From Thermoflexaceae bacterium (GTDB lineage Bacteria; Chloroflexota; Dehalococcoidia; Tepidiformales; Tepidiformaceae): 64,000 nucleotides of DNA. How positions within the stretch are numbered: the stretch's first letter is position 1; each line of letters opens with the position of its first letter. The DNA lies in assembly GCA_015075555.1 (NCBI GenBank), contig JABTUD010000002.1, forward strand, positions 248,001 to 312,000. The letters are read 5' to 3'. The notes under the pieces were generated by a model. The model worked only from the letters and a program-made list of their open reading frames with translations, had not been told where the DNA came from and searched no databases. This document shows positions 45,123 through 53,394 of this stretch, piece after piece. The position numbers and the translations under genes are program-made.

Positions 45123-45709
45123 CTCGCAAGGCAACGATCGAGCGCAAGACGGCCGAGACCGAGATCAGGCTAACGCTCGATATCGATGGATCGGGGCGGT
45201 TCACCATTGAGACGGGGCTCGGCTTCGTCGACCACATGCTCAGCCACATCGCCAAGCACGGCGTGTTCGACCTGGACATCAAGGCCACCGGCGACCTGCA
45301 CGTCGACCCCCACCACACGGTGGAGGATTGCGCCCTTGCCCTGGGCGAGGCTTTCGCGCAGGCGCTTGGCAACAAGGCGGGCATCGTCCGGTCCGGATCG
45401 GCCTACATGCCGCTCGATGAGGCGCTCGCCTTCGCCGCCGTCGACCTGAGCGGCCGGCCTTACGCCGTGCTGGACCTGAGGCTGCTGGGGCGCGAGGTGG
45501 GCGGGCTGGCGCCGAGCCTTTTCAACCATTTCTTTGAGTCATTTGCGGCGGCGGCGCGAGCCAACATCCACCTGCGAACGATGGCCGGCGTCGACGACCA
45601 TCACAAGGCAGAAGCGTGTTTCAAGGCTTTCGCACGCGCGCTCGATGCGGCAACGCGCATTGATCCCCGCCGCGGGGGCGATATCCCTAGCACGAAGGGC
45701 ACCATCTGA
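45119..45709 (+). CDS. hisB: imidazoleglycerol-phosphate dehydratase
   Basis: A 196-residue monofunctional IGP dehydratase. Metal-binding His/Glu clusters are FVDHMLSHIAKHG, DPHHTVEDCALALGEA, FFESFA and GVDDHHKAEACFKAFARAL. There is no fused histidinol-phosphatase domain, so a separate phosphatase is needed. It is the last his gene here; hisH, hisA, hisF and hisIE are absent from the window. Confidence 0.96.
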   Translation: MTRKATIERKTAETEIRLTLDIDGSGRFTIETGLGFVDHMLSHIAKHGVFDLDIKATGDLHVDPHHTVEDCALALGEAFAQALGNKAGIVRSGSAYMPLDEALAFAAVDLSGRPYAVLDLRLLGREVGGLAPSLFNHFFESFAAAARANIHLRTMAGVDDHHKAEACFKAFARALDAATRIDPRRGGDIPSTKGTI

Positions 45710-45756
45710 GCGGCTGATCGCCCGCGGCGGCCATGCTGCGATGGGCGAGTATGTTC

Positions 45757-45771
45757 GCTGTCATTGACAGC
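45757..45771. promoter_or_regulatory. perfect palindrome overlapping a TTGACA hexamer
   Basis: GCTGTCA-T-TGACAGC is a perfect 7-bp inverted repeat. It contains TTGACA (45764-45769), a candidate -35 for the APH-like gene at 45801. GATACT (45790-45795) could be the -10 but at 20-bp spacing, leaving 5 nt to the GTG. A repressor bound to this palindrome would block the promoter. Confidence 0.5.
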
Positions 45772-45800
45772 CGGGGCGGCGGTCAACAGGATACTGGTTC

Positions 45801-46817
45801 GTGGAAGCTGAACTAGCGCAATACCTGACATCGAAGATCCCCGGTTCGTCCGGAATGGCGATTTCGAATGTGTTCCGCATTCCCGGGGGCGCATCGCGGG
45901 AAACGTGGATGTTCGACGCCGCCTGGGAGGCGGACGGACATTCACACACCGGGGCCTTCGTCCTGAGGAAGGACCCGCCCGCCAGCCTGCTGACCACTGA
46001 GCGGGAGCTTGAGTACTCCTTCTACAGGGCGTTCGAGGATTCGCCGGTGCCGGTGCCACGAATGCGCTGGCTCGAGAACGGCTCCACCGCGCTGGGGGCG
46101 CCGTTCTTCATCATGGATCGCATCCTGGGGTGCGATTCCAACGCCAACCGCATCCAGGAAGCCGAGTACACCCCGGTTCGCGATGCCCTTGCCCGGCGAA
46201 TGTACGAGATACTGACCGAGATCCACGCTTTCGACTGGCGCGGCACGGAGATCGAGCGGGTGATCGACCCACCCGCGCCCGGGGAATGCTGGAAGCGTGA
46301 GCTCGACCACTGGGAACGGGTGATCAACGAGAACGAGCTGAGTCCCCAGCCGATCGCGCGGGCCGCGATCCGGTGGCTGAGGGCAAACCCGCCGCCACCG
46401 CCGCAGCGCGTCACCGTGGTCCACGCCGACTACCGGGTGGGGAACTTCCTCTACACGCCCGATGGCATCCATGGGATCGTCGACTGGGAGATGGCCCACC
46501 TTGGGGATCCCCTGGAAGACCTGGCCTGGTCATTCATGGAAGCCTGGGAATGGACCCGGGACGGGCGCAAGGGCGGGATTATCTGGGCCGAAGACGCCAT
46601 CCGGGTCTACGAGGAAGCATCGGGGACGAAGGTCGACCGCGAAGCGCTGCACTGGTGGGACGTGTTTGGGAGCGTCAAGGGCCAGGCGATCTGGCTGACG
46701 GGTGCACGGTCGTTCCAGGACGGGAAGACAGCCGAACTGATGATGCCTTTCACGTCGTACTGGCTGATCAACTTCCAGGATGAGATTATGTTGCGTGCCA
46801 TGGGGAGGGGAGCATGA
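45801..46817 (+). CDS. APH-fold phosphotransferase (ACAD11-N-like)
   Basis: A 338-residue protein kinase-like phosphotransferase. Features are a glycine-rich start (RIPGGASRETW), a Lys/Glu region, Brenner's motif VVHADYRVGNFLY (catalytic Asp) and the metal-binding IVDWEMAHLGDP. It is closer to the subfamily found with acyl-CoA metabolism in actinobacteria and Chloroflexota than to aminoglycoside resistance enzymes. The start is GTG. It begins a run of three genes joined by ATGA overlaps. Confidence 0.85.
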   Translation: MEAELAQYLTSKIPGSSGMAISNVFRIPGGASRETWMFDAAWEADGHSHTGAFVLRKDPPASLLTTERELEYSFYRAFEDSPVPVPRMRWLENGSTALGAPFFIMDRILGCDSNANRIQEAEYTPVRDALARRMYEILTEIHAFDWRGTEIERVIDPPAPGECWKRELDHWERVINENELSPQPIARAAIRWLRANPPPPPQRVTVVHADYRVGNFLYTPDGIHGIVDWEMAHLGDPLEDLAWSFMEAWEWTRDGRKGGIIWAEDAIRVYEEASGTKVDREALHWWDVFGSVKGQAIWLTGARSFQDGKTAELMMPFTSYWLINFQDEIMLRAMGRGA

Positions 46818-47263
46818 GGCCCGACACGCCGAAGGTCCTGTTCGGAATCGCTGGCCAGCTGCTTGTGCAGATCATGCCCGAGGTGCGGACGCCCATCGCG
46901 GGCCAGACGCTCACACTTTCGGCCGCGCTGCTTTCAATGGTGGCGCAGGAGTTCGACCGGGCCGCCTCCCGGCTGGTCGAGGAGAACCGCGCCGTGCGCA
47001 CTCTGCTGGCCGATGCCCGGGGAGTCGTCGGTGAACCTTCCCTCCGCTCACGCATCGACGCCGAGACCGCGGACCTGCAGGAGCACGACTTCCGCGTTTC
47101 GGCACTGCAGGCAGTGAACGACCGGCTGCGGACGCTGTTGACTGATGTCCACGCCGAAATCGAAGCCACTCCCGGCGACGTAGCGGCCAACCTGAACGAG
47201 CGCATCTGGGATGAGCTCAAGGAGTCCACGCGCCGGAGACACCTGGCGAGCGGGCTTGCATGA
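46814..47263 (+). CDS. hypothetical helical protein
   Basis: 149 residues, mostly amphipathic helix, without Cys pairs, signal peptide or membrane segments. No family was recognised. Proteins of this shape sometimes follow APH-like kinase genes, but I cannot name one. It overlaps both neighbours by ATGA, so all three products are likely co-translated. Confidence 0.65.
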   Translation: MRPDTPKVLFGIAGQLLVQIMPEVRTPIAGQTLTLSAALLSMVAQEFDRAASRLVEENRAVRTLLADARGVVGEPSLRSRIDAETADLQEHDFRVSALQAVNDRLRTLLTDVHAEIEATPGDVAANLNERIWDELKESTRRRHLASGLA

Positions 47264-47829
47264 GGGATGCGCTTCGCGCGGCGCTTTCGGCCTACGAGCC
47301 GCAGCCGATCGAGGCGGAGCCGGGCATGCCCCTGGCCGCGGTCCTTGTGCTCTGTTACGAGCACCAGGAGCGCGTGAACGTCATCTTCCAGAAGCGCACT
47401 CAACGCGTGGAAACGCACAAGGGCCAGGTCAGCTTCCCGGGCGGCATGGCCGACCCCGGCGACAGCAGCCTCAGGCACACTGCACTCCGCGAGACCCATG
47501 AGGAGATTGGCGTCGTCCCGGCCGATGTGGAGCTGCTCGGGCAGCTCGACGACATACTCACTCTTGCCAGGTTCCGGGTGACGCCGTTTGTGGGCTGGCT
47601 GCAGCGATACCCGTACGAATGGCGTTTCAGCCACGATGAAGTCGACTACCTGCTGGAAGTCGGGCTCGATCACCTCCGTCAGCCCGAGACGCTTGTTCCC
47701 GATCGGAGGGTCATCAATGGCAGGGAGATCATCCTTCCTTCGTACCAGTACCGCGACGATCTGATCTGGGGGGCTACGGCGCGCATGCTCACGAATTTCC
47801 TCGATATCGTGGCGGCAGCGGAGCGGTAG
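47260..47829 (+). CDS. Nudix hydrolase, coenzyme A pyrophosphatase type
   Basis: 189 residues. The CoA-pyrophosphatase signature VETHKGQVSFPGG precedes a Nudix box (RETHEEIGV), where the first acidic position is Asp rather than Glu. Expected to cleave CoA or acyl-CoA to 4'-phosphopantetheine and 3',5'-ADP. Neighbouring acyl-CoA-linked genes (an ACAD11-N-like kinase and a carboxyltransferase) fit such a housekeeping role. Confidence 0.88.
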   Translation: MRDALRAALSAYEPQPIEAEPGMPLAAVLVLCYEHQERVNVIFQKRTQRVETHKGQVSFPGGMADPGDSSLRHTALRETHEEIGVVPADVELLGQLDDILTLARFRVTPFVGWLQRYPYEWRFSHDEVDYLLEVGLDHLRQPETLVPDRRVINGREIILPSYQYRDDLIWGATARMLTNFLDIVAAAER

Positions 47830-47855
47830 GGCTCCACCCGTCGCCGGACCGGTGC

Positions 47856-47861
47856 TAAGGT
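47856..47861 (+). promoter_or_regulatory. -10-like box next to an ATG
   Basis: TAAGGT is followed by 6 nt and the ATG at 47868. No Shine-Dalgarno is seen, which is consistent with a leaderless message. Confidence 0.35.
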
Positions 47862-47867
47862 CTCTGC

Positions 47868-48191
47868 ATGGATGTCTGCGTCCTGTCGGGAGACCTGATG
47901 TTCTTCACGGCCGTGGAAGGCATCGCCGGGGCGATGGGGCACCGGGCGCGCCAGGCAGAGTCGCTCGGCGAAGTCGGGCAGCCCGCCCTCCTGATCGCGG
48001 ACTTCGCCTCGATGACGACGGACATCGCCGGCCTGGCAGCGGCGTTCGACCCCCTCCGTACAATCGTCTTTGCACCGCATGTGCAGGTAGAGGCCTTCAC
48101 CGGGGCGCGTGCACACGGGATTGCCGGGGTATTCCGGCGGGGCGCCCTCGCCACCGAGCTGCCGCGGTTACTGGCGGAATACACGGCCTGA
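47868..48191 (+). CDS. small receiver-like protein
   Basis: 107 residues with alternating beta-alpha character, resembling a truncated response-regulator receiver (VCVLSGDLMFF, then LLIADFASM, TIVFAPHV and GVFRRG). The phospho-acceptor Asp may be the one in LIADF. The terminal Lys is replaced. It may be a pseudo-receiver; the function is unknown. Confidence 0.6.
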   Translation: MDVCVLSGDLMFFTAVEGIAGAMGHRARQAESLGEVGQPALLIADFASMTTDIAGLAAAFDPLRTIVFAPHVQVEAFTGARAHGIAGVFRRGALATELPRLLAEYTA

Positions 48192-48358
48192 GGGCCCTTC
48201 GGCGCGTCAGGCACGGGCTGCTTTCGTAGTCTCCAAGCGCGGCCGATGCTAGGATGCTGGCACCGCGAGCTTGCTTACCCGGCCCCCCGCAGGCGGCCGG
48301 GTTCTTTTCGCCGCGACAACCCGCCCCGCGCAGGACGCGAGGCACCGAGGTACCCGCC

Positions 48359-49909
48359 ATGACCGAACAGCTCACCGCTCAGCAGAAGCTCGACCAGCTC
48401 CTGGAGATGAAGACCACCTTCGCACAGGGGGGTGGCCCAAAGCGCATTGAAGCGCAACATGCACGCGGCAAGCTCACCGCGCGCGAGCGGATAGACCTGC
48501 TGCTGGACCCCGGCTCTTTCGATGAAATCGACGCCCTTGTGCGCCCGCGCGGGTCTGCCGCCGGGACAGTGGGCCCCGAAGCGGTTGTGACGGGCTGGGG
48601 CAAGGTCGAAGGACGCCCTGTCTACGTCTTCTCCTACGATTTCACGGTCCTTGGTGGCTCCCTGAGCGAAGCCGTGGCAGAGAAGATCCTGAAGATGATG
48701 GACCTGGCGATGATGACCGGTGCGCCGATCGTGGGCATCCAGGATTCCGGCGGAGCGCGGATCCAGGACGGTCCGGAGAGCCTCCGGGGCTTCGGCGAGA
48801 TCTTCGCGATGAACACCCTGGCCAGCGGCGTTGTGCCCCAGATCAGCGTCATCCTGGGGCCCTGCGCCGGGGGTGCTGTCTACAGCCCGGCGATCACCGA
48901 CTTCGTGTTCATGACCGAGGGCACGAGCCAGATGTTCATCACCGGGCCCGATGTGGTGCGCTCGGTGACCGGCGAGGAAGTCACCCAGGAGGAGCTGGGC
49001 GGGGCCGACGTCCACGCCGTCAAGTCGGGCGTGGCCCACTTCGCCCTCGCAGGCGAGGAAGAGACCCTGGCCGAGGTCCGGCGCCTGCTTTCGTTCCTGC
49101 CATCGAACAACGCCGACGACCCGCCCTACCGCTCTGCCGGCGATGACCCCGCCCGGGCGGAAGAAGACCTGCTCACCATTGTCCCCGCCGAGCCCAACCG
49201 CCCCTACGACGTGCGCGAGGTGGTCTACCGCATCGTCGACGACGGCGACTTCCTGGAGGTGCACGACCGCTACGCGCCCAACATCGTGGTGGGCCTCGGC
49301 CGCATGGGTGGCCGGACGGTTGGGTTCGTGTGCAATCAGCCAATGCACCTCGCGGGCGCGCTCGATATCAACGCCAGCCGCAAGGCCGCGCGCTTCGTTC
49401 GCTTCTGCGACTGCTTCAATATCCCGCTGGTGACGCTGGTCGATGTGCCGGGCTACCTGCCGGGCACATCGCAGGAATACAACGGCATCATCACGCACGG
49501 CGCCAAGCTCCTGTTCGCCTACAGCGAGGCGACCGTGCCGAAGATCGCCGTCGTGCTGCGCAAGGCCTACGGCGGCGCCTACCTCGTGATGTCGTCCAAG
49601 CACCTGCGGGGCGATATGAACTACGCCTGGCCCACGGCGGAGGTGGCCGTGATGGGCCCCGACGGCGCGGCGAACATCGTCTACCGCGAGGAGATCGCGC
49701 AGGCAGAGAACCCGGAGGCGCGCCGCAAGGAGCTCATCGACGAATACCGGGAGAAGTTCGCAAACCCCTACATCCCGGCAGGGCGCGGTTTCCTTGACGA
49801 CGTGATCGACCCGCGGGAGACGCGGGCGAAGATCGTCGCTGCTCTTGAGATGCTCCAGAACAAGGCTGACCGCAACCCGCCGAAGAAGCACGGCAACATC
49901 CCCCTGTAA
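48359..49909 (+). CDS. acyl-CoA carboxylase, carboxyltransferase subunit
   Basis: A 516-residue biotin-dependent carboxyltransferase of the propionyl-/methylmalonyl-CoA type. It has the N-terminal ARGKLTARERIDLLLD, oxyanion-forming motifs SGGARIQDG and GPCAGGAVYSPAI in the first crotonase fold, and DVPGYLPGTSQE and KAYGGAYLVM in the second. It transfers carboxyl from biotin to acyl-CoA. The biotin carboxylase and carrier genes are not in the window. The start at MTEQLTAQQK follows the family. Confidence 0.93.
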   Translation: MTEQLTAQQKLDQLLEMKTTFAQGGGPKRIEAQHARGKLTARERIDLLLDPGSFDEIDALVRPRGSAAGTVGPEAVVTGWGKVEGRPVYVFSYDFTVLGGSLSEAVAEKILKMMDLAMMTGAPIVGIQDSGGARIQDGPESLRGFGEIFAMNTLASGVVPQISVILGPCAGGAVYSPAITDFVFMTEGTSQMFITGPDVVRSVTGEEVTQEELGGADVHAVKSGVAHFALAGEEETLAEVRRLLSFLPSNNADDPPYRSAGDDPARAEEDLLTIVPAEPNRPYDVREVVYRIVDDGDFLEVHDRYAPNIVVGLGRMGGRTVGFVCNQPMHLAGALDINASRKAARFVRFCDCFNIPLVTLVDVPGYLPGTSQEYNGIITHGAKLLFAYSEATVPKIAVVLRKAYGGAYLVMSSKHLRGDMNYAWPTAEVAVMGPDGAANIVYREEIAQAENPEARRKELIDEYREKFANPYIPAGRGFLDDVIDPRETRAKIVAALEMLQNKADRNPPKKHGNIPL

Positions 49910-49944
49910 GCGGGGCTGTCTCAGGGTTCGCAGGGACCAGGCTA

Positions 49945-49963
49945 GGGCGAATCCCTATCGCCC
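49945..49963. other. inverted repeat between carboxyltransferase and HDOD genes
   Basis: GGGCGA and TCGCCC form a 6-bp stem around ATCCCTA immediately upstream of the HDOD gene. It may be a terminator-like hairpin or an operator. No T-run is present. Confidence 0.35.
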
Positions 49964-49966
49964 CGG

Positions 49967-50887
49967 GTGACAATGGCGCCCAACATGGTGTCCAGGATCG
50001 CCGCCAAGGACGCCGAGATGCCTCGACCTGCGCACGAACACGGTTCCGCACTCGCCCGGGACAGAATCCTGAGCACAATCACCGCCCTGCCGCCACTGCC
50101 GGCGGTGGCGCTGCGCGTAATGCAGGTCGCCCAGGACCCCAGGTCCTCGGCCGCGCAGCTTGCGCTTGTTGTCTCTGCTGACCCGGCCCTGAGTGCGCGG
50201 ATGCTGCGCGTGGCCAACTCGGCTGCCTACCGCCGTTCGCGCGAAGTAACCTCCGTGCAGGAGGCGCTGGTTGTGCTGGGCTTTGTGCAGGCGCGCAACA
50301 TCGCCATCAGCACGGCCATTACGGGCGCCTACCCGGCCGATTCGCTCCACGCGCTCTTTCGCATCGACGCCTTCTGGCGCCACTCGCTGGCCGTGGCCTT
50401 CCGGGCGAGCGACCTTGCCGGCCAGGCGAAGCGCCTCGACGTGCCGAGCGCCTTTACCGCGGGCGTGCTCCACAACATCGGCCGGATGGCGATGTTCCAC
50501 GCCGACCCGGCGGGGCTCGACCAGGCGATTGCGGAAGCGATCCGGAGCGAACGCAGCATCGAAGAGGTCGAACGCGAGCTGCTGGGCTACGACCATGCGG
50601 AGCTTGGCGGGCTCCTGGCAGAACAATGGAACCTGCCGGCGGACATTGCGGCCGCCATCAGCCAGCACCATCAGCAGGCAGAAGATGGCCAGGTAACGCT
50701 CGCCTCGGTTGTGGCCGAAGCCGACCGGTTCTGCGTTTCGCACGGGATTCTGCCCGGCTACGTGGTGCCCGGCGCGCCCGGTACGCTGGATGCTCCGGAT
50801 GGGACTGTGACCCGCGTGCTGAAGCAGGTCGATACGCTCATGGCGCTCATCACCCAGGAGCCGGCCGGCGTCCACCTGGTGGCCTGA
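49967..50887 (+). CDS. HDOD-domain signalling protein
   Basis: About 306 residues. The HDOD core (about 30-230) begins LPPLPAVALRVMQ, with DPALSARMLRVANSA and SVQEALVVLGF. The metal-binding HD of true phosphodiesterases is lost (LHNIG in place of LHDIG), as in the family generally, so it is a scaffold in signalling or stress response. Several in-frame starts exist (GTG 49967, ATG 49973, ATG 49985, ATG 50018); the shortest still keeps the domain. It lies just before the SOS genes without a LexA box of its own. Confidence 0.85.
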   Translation: MTMAPNMVSRIAAKDAEMPRPAHEHGSALARDRILSTITALPPLPAVALRVMQVAQDPRSSAAQLALVVSADPALSARMLRVANSAAYRRSREVTSVQEALVVLGFVQARNIAISTAITGAYPADSLHALFRIDAFWRHSLAVAFRASDLAGQAKRLDVPSAFTAGVLHNIGRMAMFHADPAGLDQAIAEAIRSERSIEEVERELLGYDHAELGGLLAEQWNLPADIAAAISQHHQQAEDGQVTLASVVAEADRFCVSHGILPGYVVPGAPGTLDAPDGTVTRVLKQVDTLMALITQEPAGVHLVA

Positions 50888-50924
50888 GAGCCCTCCCGGG
50901 TAGCCTCTGGCGATAGTCAACTTC

Positions 50925-50936
50925 GAACATTTGTTC
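50925..50936. promoter_or_regulatory. LexA (SOS) box of imuB
   Basis: GAACATTTGTTC, identical to the box before dnaE2 and matching the GAAC-N4-GTTC LexA site of Gram-positives and Chloroflexota. TATCAT (50937-50942) follows at once and can serve as the -10, so LexA binding would cover the promoter. Confidence 0.9.
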
Positions 50937-50952
50937 TATCATGGCAGGTCCA

Positions 50953-52158
50953 ATGAACGTGGCCTGCCTGGTCATACCCGGGTTCCCCGTCGCGCTGGTC
51001 CGGCGCGATACGCCCCGGCTGCGCGGACGGCCAGTGATCATCGGCAGCTCCCCGGGCGAGCAGGCGCAGGTGACGGCCTGCTCGCAGGAGGCGGTGAAAG
51101 CGGGCGTGTCCATCGGCATGACGCTCCCGCGGGCGCTTTCGCTCTGCCCGGGGGCCGTTTTCCTGCCGCTGCAGGAATCCACCATTGCGGCCGAGGCAGA
51201 GGCGATCCTTGATGTGCTGGGGCGGCACAGCCCGGTGGTCGAAGCGATTGACCACGGTCACGCGCATATCGACATTCGCGGGCTGGAGCGGCTGGCCGGG
51301 CTCACTGCCGAAGCGTACCTTCGCGACCTGCACGAGGCGGTTACGCTGACCTGCCGGTTACCCGCGCAGCTGGCCGCCGCCGGGGCCGTGTTCATCGCCC
51401 ATGCGGGGGCGGTAGCGGTGGCCGGGCCCACCACCGGGGCCATCCTAGTATCGAGAGAGAACGCCCGGGGTTTCCTGGCGCCGCTTCCCGTTGAGGTACT
51501 GCCCGTGCCGGCAGCCATGCACCAGCGGTTGAGGCTCCTTGGGCTGGAGCGGCTGGGCCAGGTGGCGGAGCTGCCGTTTTCGGCCATGCAGGCGCAGTTC
51601 GGCCGCACCGGGGCACGCGCATGGGAGCTGGCGAACGGCCGCGATGACAGCGTGGTGGTTCCGAAGCCATTGGAGGTGCGGGTGGCCGAGGAGGTGGAGC
51701 TCCCGGCGCCGAGCGCCCTTTCGGAGCCGCTCGTGGTGGCCACACGCGCACTCTTGCTGCGCGCACTCGAAAGGCCCGAGGTGCGCGGGCATTCGCTGCG
51801 GCGGCTCGACTGGCGGCTGGGGCTGGAGAACGGCGAGACAGTGGCCCGCCGGTTCGTTTTCCGCGAGCCCACCGCCGATGCAGCGCGGATGCTCTTCGTG
51901 GCGAAAGGGAAGATCGAGCGCCTGCAGCTGGCGGCGGCGGCTGTTTCCGTGGGCGTTACCCTTTCGGGGCTGTGCAGCGAATACGGGCACCAGGCGAACC
52001 TGTGGCCCATCGGGCCCCGCAGGCAGAAGGAGCTGACCGAGGCGATTGAGCAGCTCAACACACGCGCCGGTGAGCCGCAGGTCTACCGCATTGTGGAGGT
52101 GCAACCATGGTCAAGGATTCCCGAACGGCAGCAGGCGCTCGTGGCCTACCGGCCGTAG
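50953..52158 (+). CDS. imuB: ImuB-like catalytically degenerate Y-family polymerase
   Basis: About 401 residues of DinB/UmuC fold. The N-terminal ACLVIPGFPVALVRR lacks the metal-binding Asp of active Y polymerases, and the SxDE motif is replaced (AIDHGHAHIDI), as in ImuB of the ImuA'-ImuB-DnaE2 mutasome. ImuB recruits DnaE2 to the clamp and is not itself a polymerase. The start at 50953 is preferred over 50941 because the -10 box (50937-50942) overlaps the earlier ATG. The LexA box shows SOS control. No imuA gene is in the window. Confidence 0.88.
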   Translation: MNVACLVIPGFPVALVRRDTPRLRGRPVIIGSSPGEQAQVTACSQEAVKAGVSIGMTLPRALSLCPGAVFLPLQESTIAAEAEAILDVLGRHSPVVEAIDHGHAHIDIRGLERLAGLTAEAYLRDLHEAVTLTCRLPAQLAAAGAVFIAHAGAVAVAGPTTGAILVSRENARGFLAPLPVEVLPVPAAMHQRLRLLGLERLGQVAELPFSAMQAQFGRTGARAWELANGRDDSVVVPKPLEVRVAEEVELPAPSALSEPLVVATRALLLRALERPEVRGHSLRRLDWRLGLENGETVARRFVFREPTADAARMLFVAKGKIERLQLAAAAVSVGVTLSGLCSEYGHQANLWPIGPRRQKELTEAIEQLNTRAGEPQVYRIVEVQPWSRIPERQQALVAYRP

Positions 52159-52478
52159 GCCGAGAGCCCGGGGAGAAGAATGAGCGCCTCCGTCCCCTGA
52201 ACCAGCCGGGCCCCGTGGCCGTGGAGGCGAATGGCCGCGGCGAGCCCAAAGCAGTGCTCTGGAAGGGCGTGTTCAGGCCCGTTGTGGCAATCCACGACAC
52301 CTGGCGCATCGACGACGAGTGGTGGCGGGACGAGATCGCGCGCCGGTACTTTGTGGCCGAACTGGAAGGGGGCCGGCGCCTGACGCTCTACCACGACCTG
52401 GTGGCGAAGGATGCATGGTACGCGCAGACCTACGAGGGGCCACGGGCAACAGGGGCCGGGCGGCCTCATTCGGCGTAG
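52107..52478 (+). CDS. DUF6504-like protein coupled to imuB
   Basis: 123 residues, starting 52 bp inside the imuB 3' end. The C-terminal part (DTWRIDDEWWRDEIARRYF, then LEGGRRLTLYHDLV and WYAQTYEG) resembles the DUF6504 domain that follows imuB/dinP-like genes in several phyla; the N-terminal 45 residues are low complexity. It probably acts with ImuB in damage tolerance. Its last 13 bp overlap the convergent hicA gene. Confidence 0.78.
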   Translation: MVKDSRTAAGARGLPAVGREPGEKNERLRPLNQPGPVAVEANGRGEPKAVLWKGVFRPVVAIHDTWRIDDEWWRDEIARRYFVAELEGGRRLTLYHDLVAKDAWYAQTYEGPRATGAGRPHSA

Positions 52479-52711
52479 AAGAAACGTGAAAGGGCATCTC
52501 CGTCGACATAGCAGGACGCCTGCCTGAGGATCGCGCGACAGGTTCCGATATCGAGTTCGTCATGGAGCGGCACGGCAGGGGTCTCGCGCACTCCCCTGTC
52601 GTTGACGCGACGAAGCTTCGCGTGGCTTCCACGCTGCGAAACCACCTCGAATCCAAAATGCCCCAGGATCGCCAGGACTTCCGGGCCGGAAAGACGCCTG
52701 AATCTAGGCAA
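52466..52711 (-). CDS. hicA: HicA-type mRNA interferase toxin
   Basis: An 81-residue YcfA/HicA double-stranded RNA-binding fold: LSGPEVLAILGHFGFE, then the catalytic His in QRGSHAKLRR, and VPLHDELDIGTCRAILRQ. It cleaves mRNA when unbalanced by HicB. The start overlaps the hicB end by 8 bp. It is encoded antisense to the gap between the SOS genes imuB and dnaE2. Confidence 0.92.
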   Translation of the reverse strand: MPRFRRLSGPEVLAILGHFGFEVVSQRGSHAKLRRVNDRGVRETPAVPLHDELDIGTCRAILRQASCYVDGDALSRFFYAE

Positions 52712-52931
52712 CCGCCGGTTCCAACTCGAATGTCACAACAATGACCGGCGCGGAAGCAAATCCCAGGGCTGCCAGATCCTCGCCCTCCAGGGCCAGGGCG
52801 ACTACCTCCCGCAGGTTCGCTGCAACCTCATCGAGGGTCTCCCCCTGGGTGACCGCATTCAGCGCGGGACACTCGGCCACATAGCCCGGCTCATCCCCTG
52901 CCCGGACGACAGTCCGGACGGTTCGCTGCAT
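52704..52931 (-). CDS. hicB: HicB-type antitoxin
   Basis: A 75-residue protein with the HicB partial RNase-H-like fold (GYVAECPALNAVTQGETLDEV, ALALEGEDL). There is no C-terminal DNA-binding domain, so autoregulation may need another factor. The ATG at 52931 is supported by TATCAT on the minus strand, 6 nt upstream. The same frame is open further upstream into a decayed DUF5615 gene without a stop, so a longer fusion protein is conceivable. Confidence 0.88.
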   Translation of the reverse strand: MQRTVRTVVRAGDEPGYVAECPALNAVTQGETLDEVAANLREVVALALEGEDLAALGFASAPVIVVTFELEPAVA

Positions 52932-53069
52932 GAGGCAATGATACCCCATCCGGGACCGCGGCTCTGCGCACCTTCGCGCCATATCCTGGCGCATGCTTGC
53001 AGCATGCCCTGGCTCGCCAGCCACCTCGGCCACGCGTATGCCGGAGCATTCGTCAACCAGGAAGCGCAC
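52932..53069 (-). pseudogene. DUF5615 (PIN-like) toxin remnant
   Basis: It starts with GTG directly after the stop of the DUF433 remnant. The first residues MRFLVDECSGIRVAEVAG match the DUF5615 start, but after about 30 residues the similarity ends and the frame runs into hicB. Intact members are about 110 residues. The central acidic residues and the DKDF-like end are missing, so the toxin is dead. Confidence 0.65.
52938..52943 (-). promoter_or_regulatory. -10 box of hicBA
   Basis: TATCAT on the minus strand lies 6 nt before the hicB ATG, so transcription would begin at or near the A of the start codon. No -35 consensus is visible. Confidence 0.4.
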
Positions 53070-53314
53070 TCAGCTGGCTTCGGCCATGGGCATGAATGTG
53101 ATGCTCTCGACCAGGTTTTTTGCGAAGTGCAGGCACGCCCGCACATCGGCCTCAGTGATCCCCGGGTGGTCTTCGCGATTTCCCGGGGAGTGGCGCCGTG
53201 GGCGAGTTCGTTCAGGACATGTTCCACCGAAAGGCGTGTGCCGTGAATCACCGGCTTTCTGCCGAGCACACGCGGGTGGGACACGATACGTTCGAGGGCA
53301 TCGTCGTCGCTCAT
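53070..53314 (-). pseudogene. frameshifted DUF433 antitoxin gene
   Basis: The 5' part reads MSDDDALERIV...GRKPVIHGTRLSVEHVLNEL and is a normal DUF433 start. After EIAK the frame fails. The expected continuation GITEADVRACLHFAKN and LVESITFMPMAEAS is present in another frame, ending at the TGA at 53072-53070. A single missing G near 53169-53172 (AAGACC for AAGGACC) explains it. An assembly error is possible, but the adjacent DUF5615 partner is also broken. Confidence 0.75.
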
Positions 53315-53367
53315 GCGCTCATCATTGCGGTCTCTCCCCGGGGGCGGACCAGGGTCGCGTGATCTGC

Positions 53368-53379
53368 GAACATTTGTTC
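53368..53379. promoter_or_regulatory. LexA (SOS) box of dnaE2
   Basis: GAACATTTGTTC, identical over 14 bp (with flanking C and T) to the imuB box. It overlaps or abuts a perfect TATAAT (53380-53385). The ATG of dnaE2 is at 53395, so the message would have almost no leader. Confidence 0.92.
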
Positions 53380-53385
53380 TATAAT
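53380..53385 (+). promoter_or_regulatory. -10 box of dnaE2
   Basis: A perfect TATAAT sits immediately after the LexA box, 9 nt before the ATG at 53395. The predicted start of transcription is within about 3 nt of the start codon. No clear -35 is seen. Confidence 0.65.
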
Positions 53386-53394
53386 GGGCAGGCT

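Noticed and set aside
45801-46817. Aminoglycoside resistance kinase
   Set aside because: APH fold only; the sequence and context resemble acyl-CoA-linked family members rather than resistance enzymes.
52602-53246. Plus-strand frame across the hicBA cluster
   Set aside because: It is antisense to recognisable hicA, hicB and DUF433 sequence and contains no recognisable domain.
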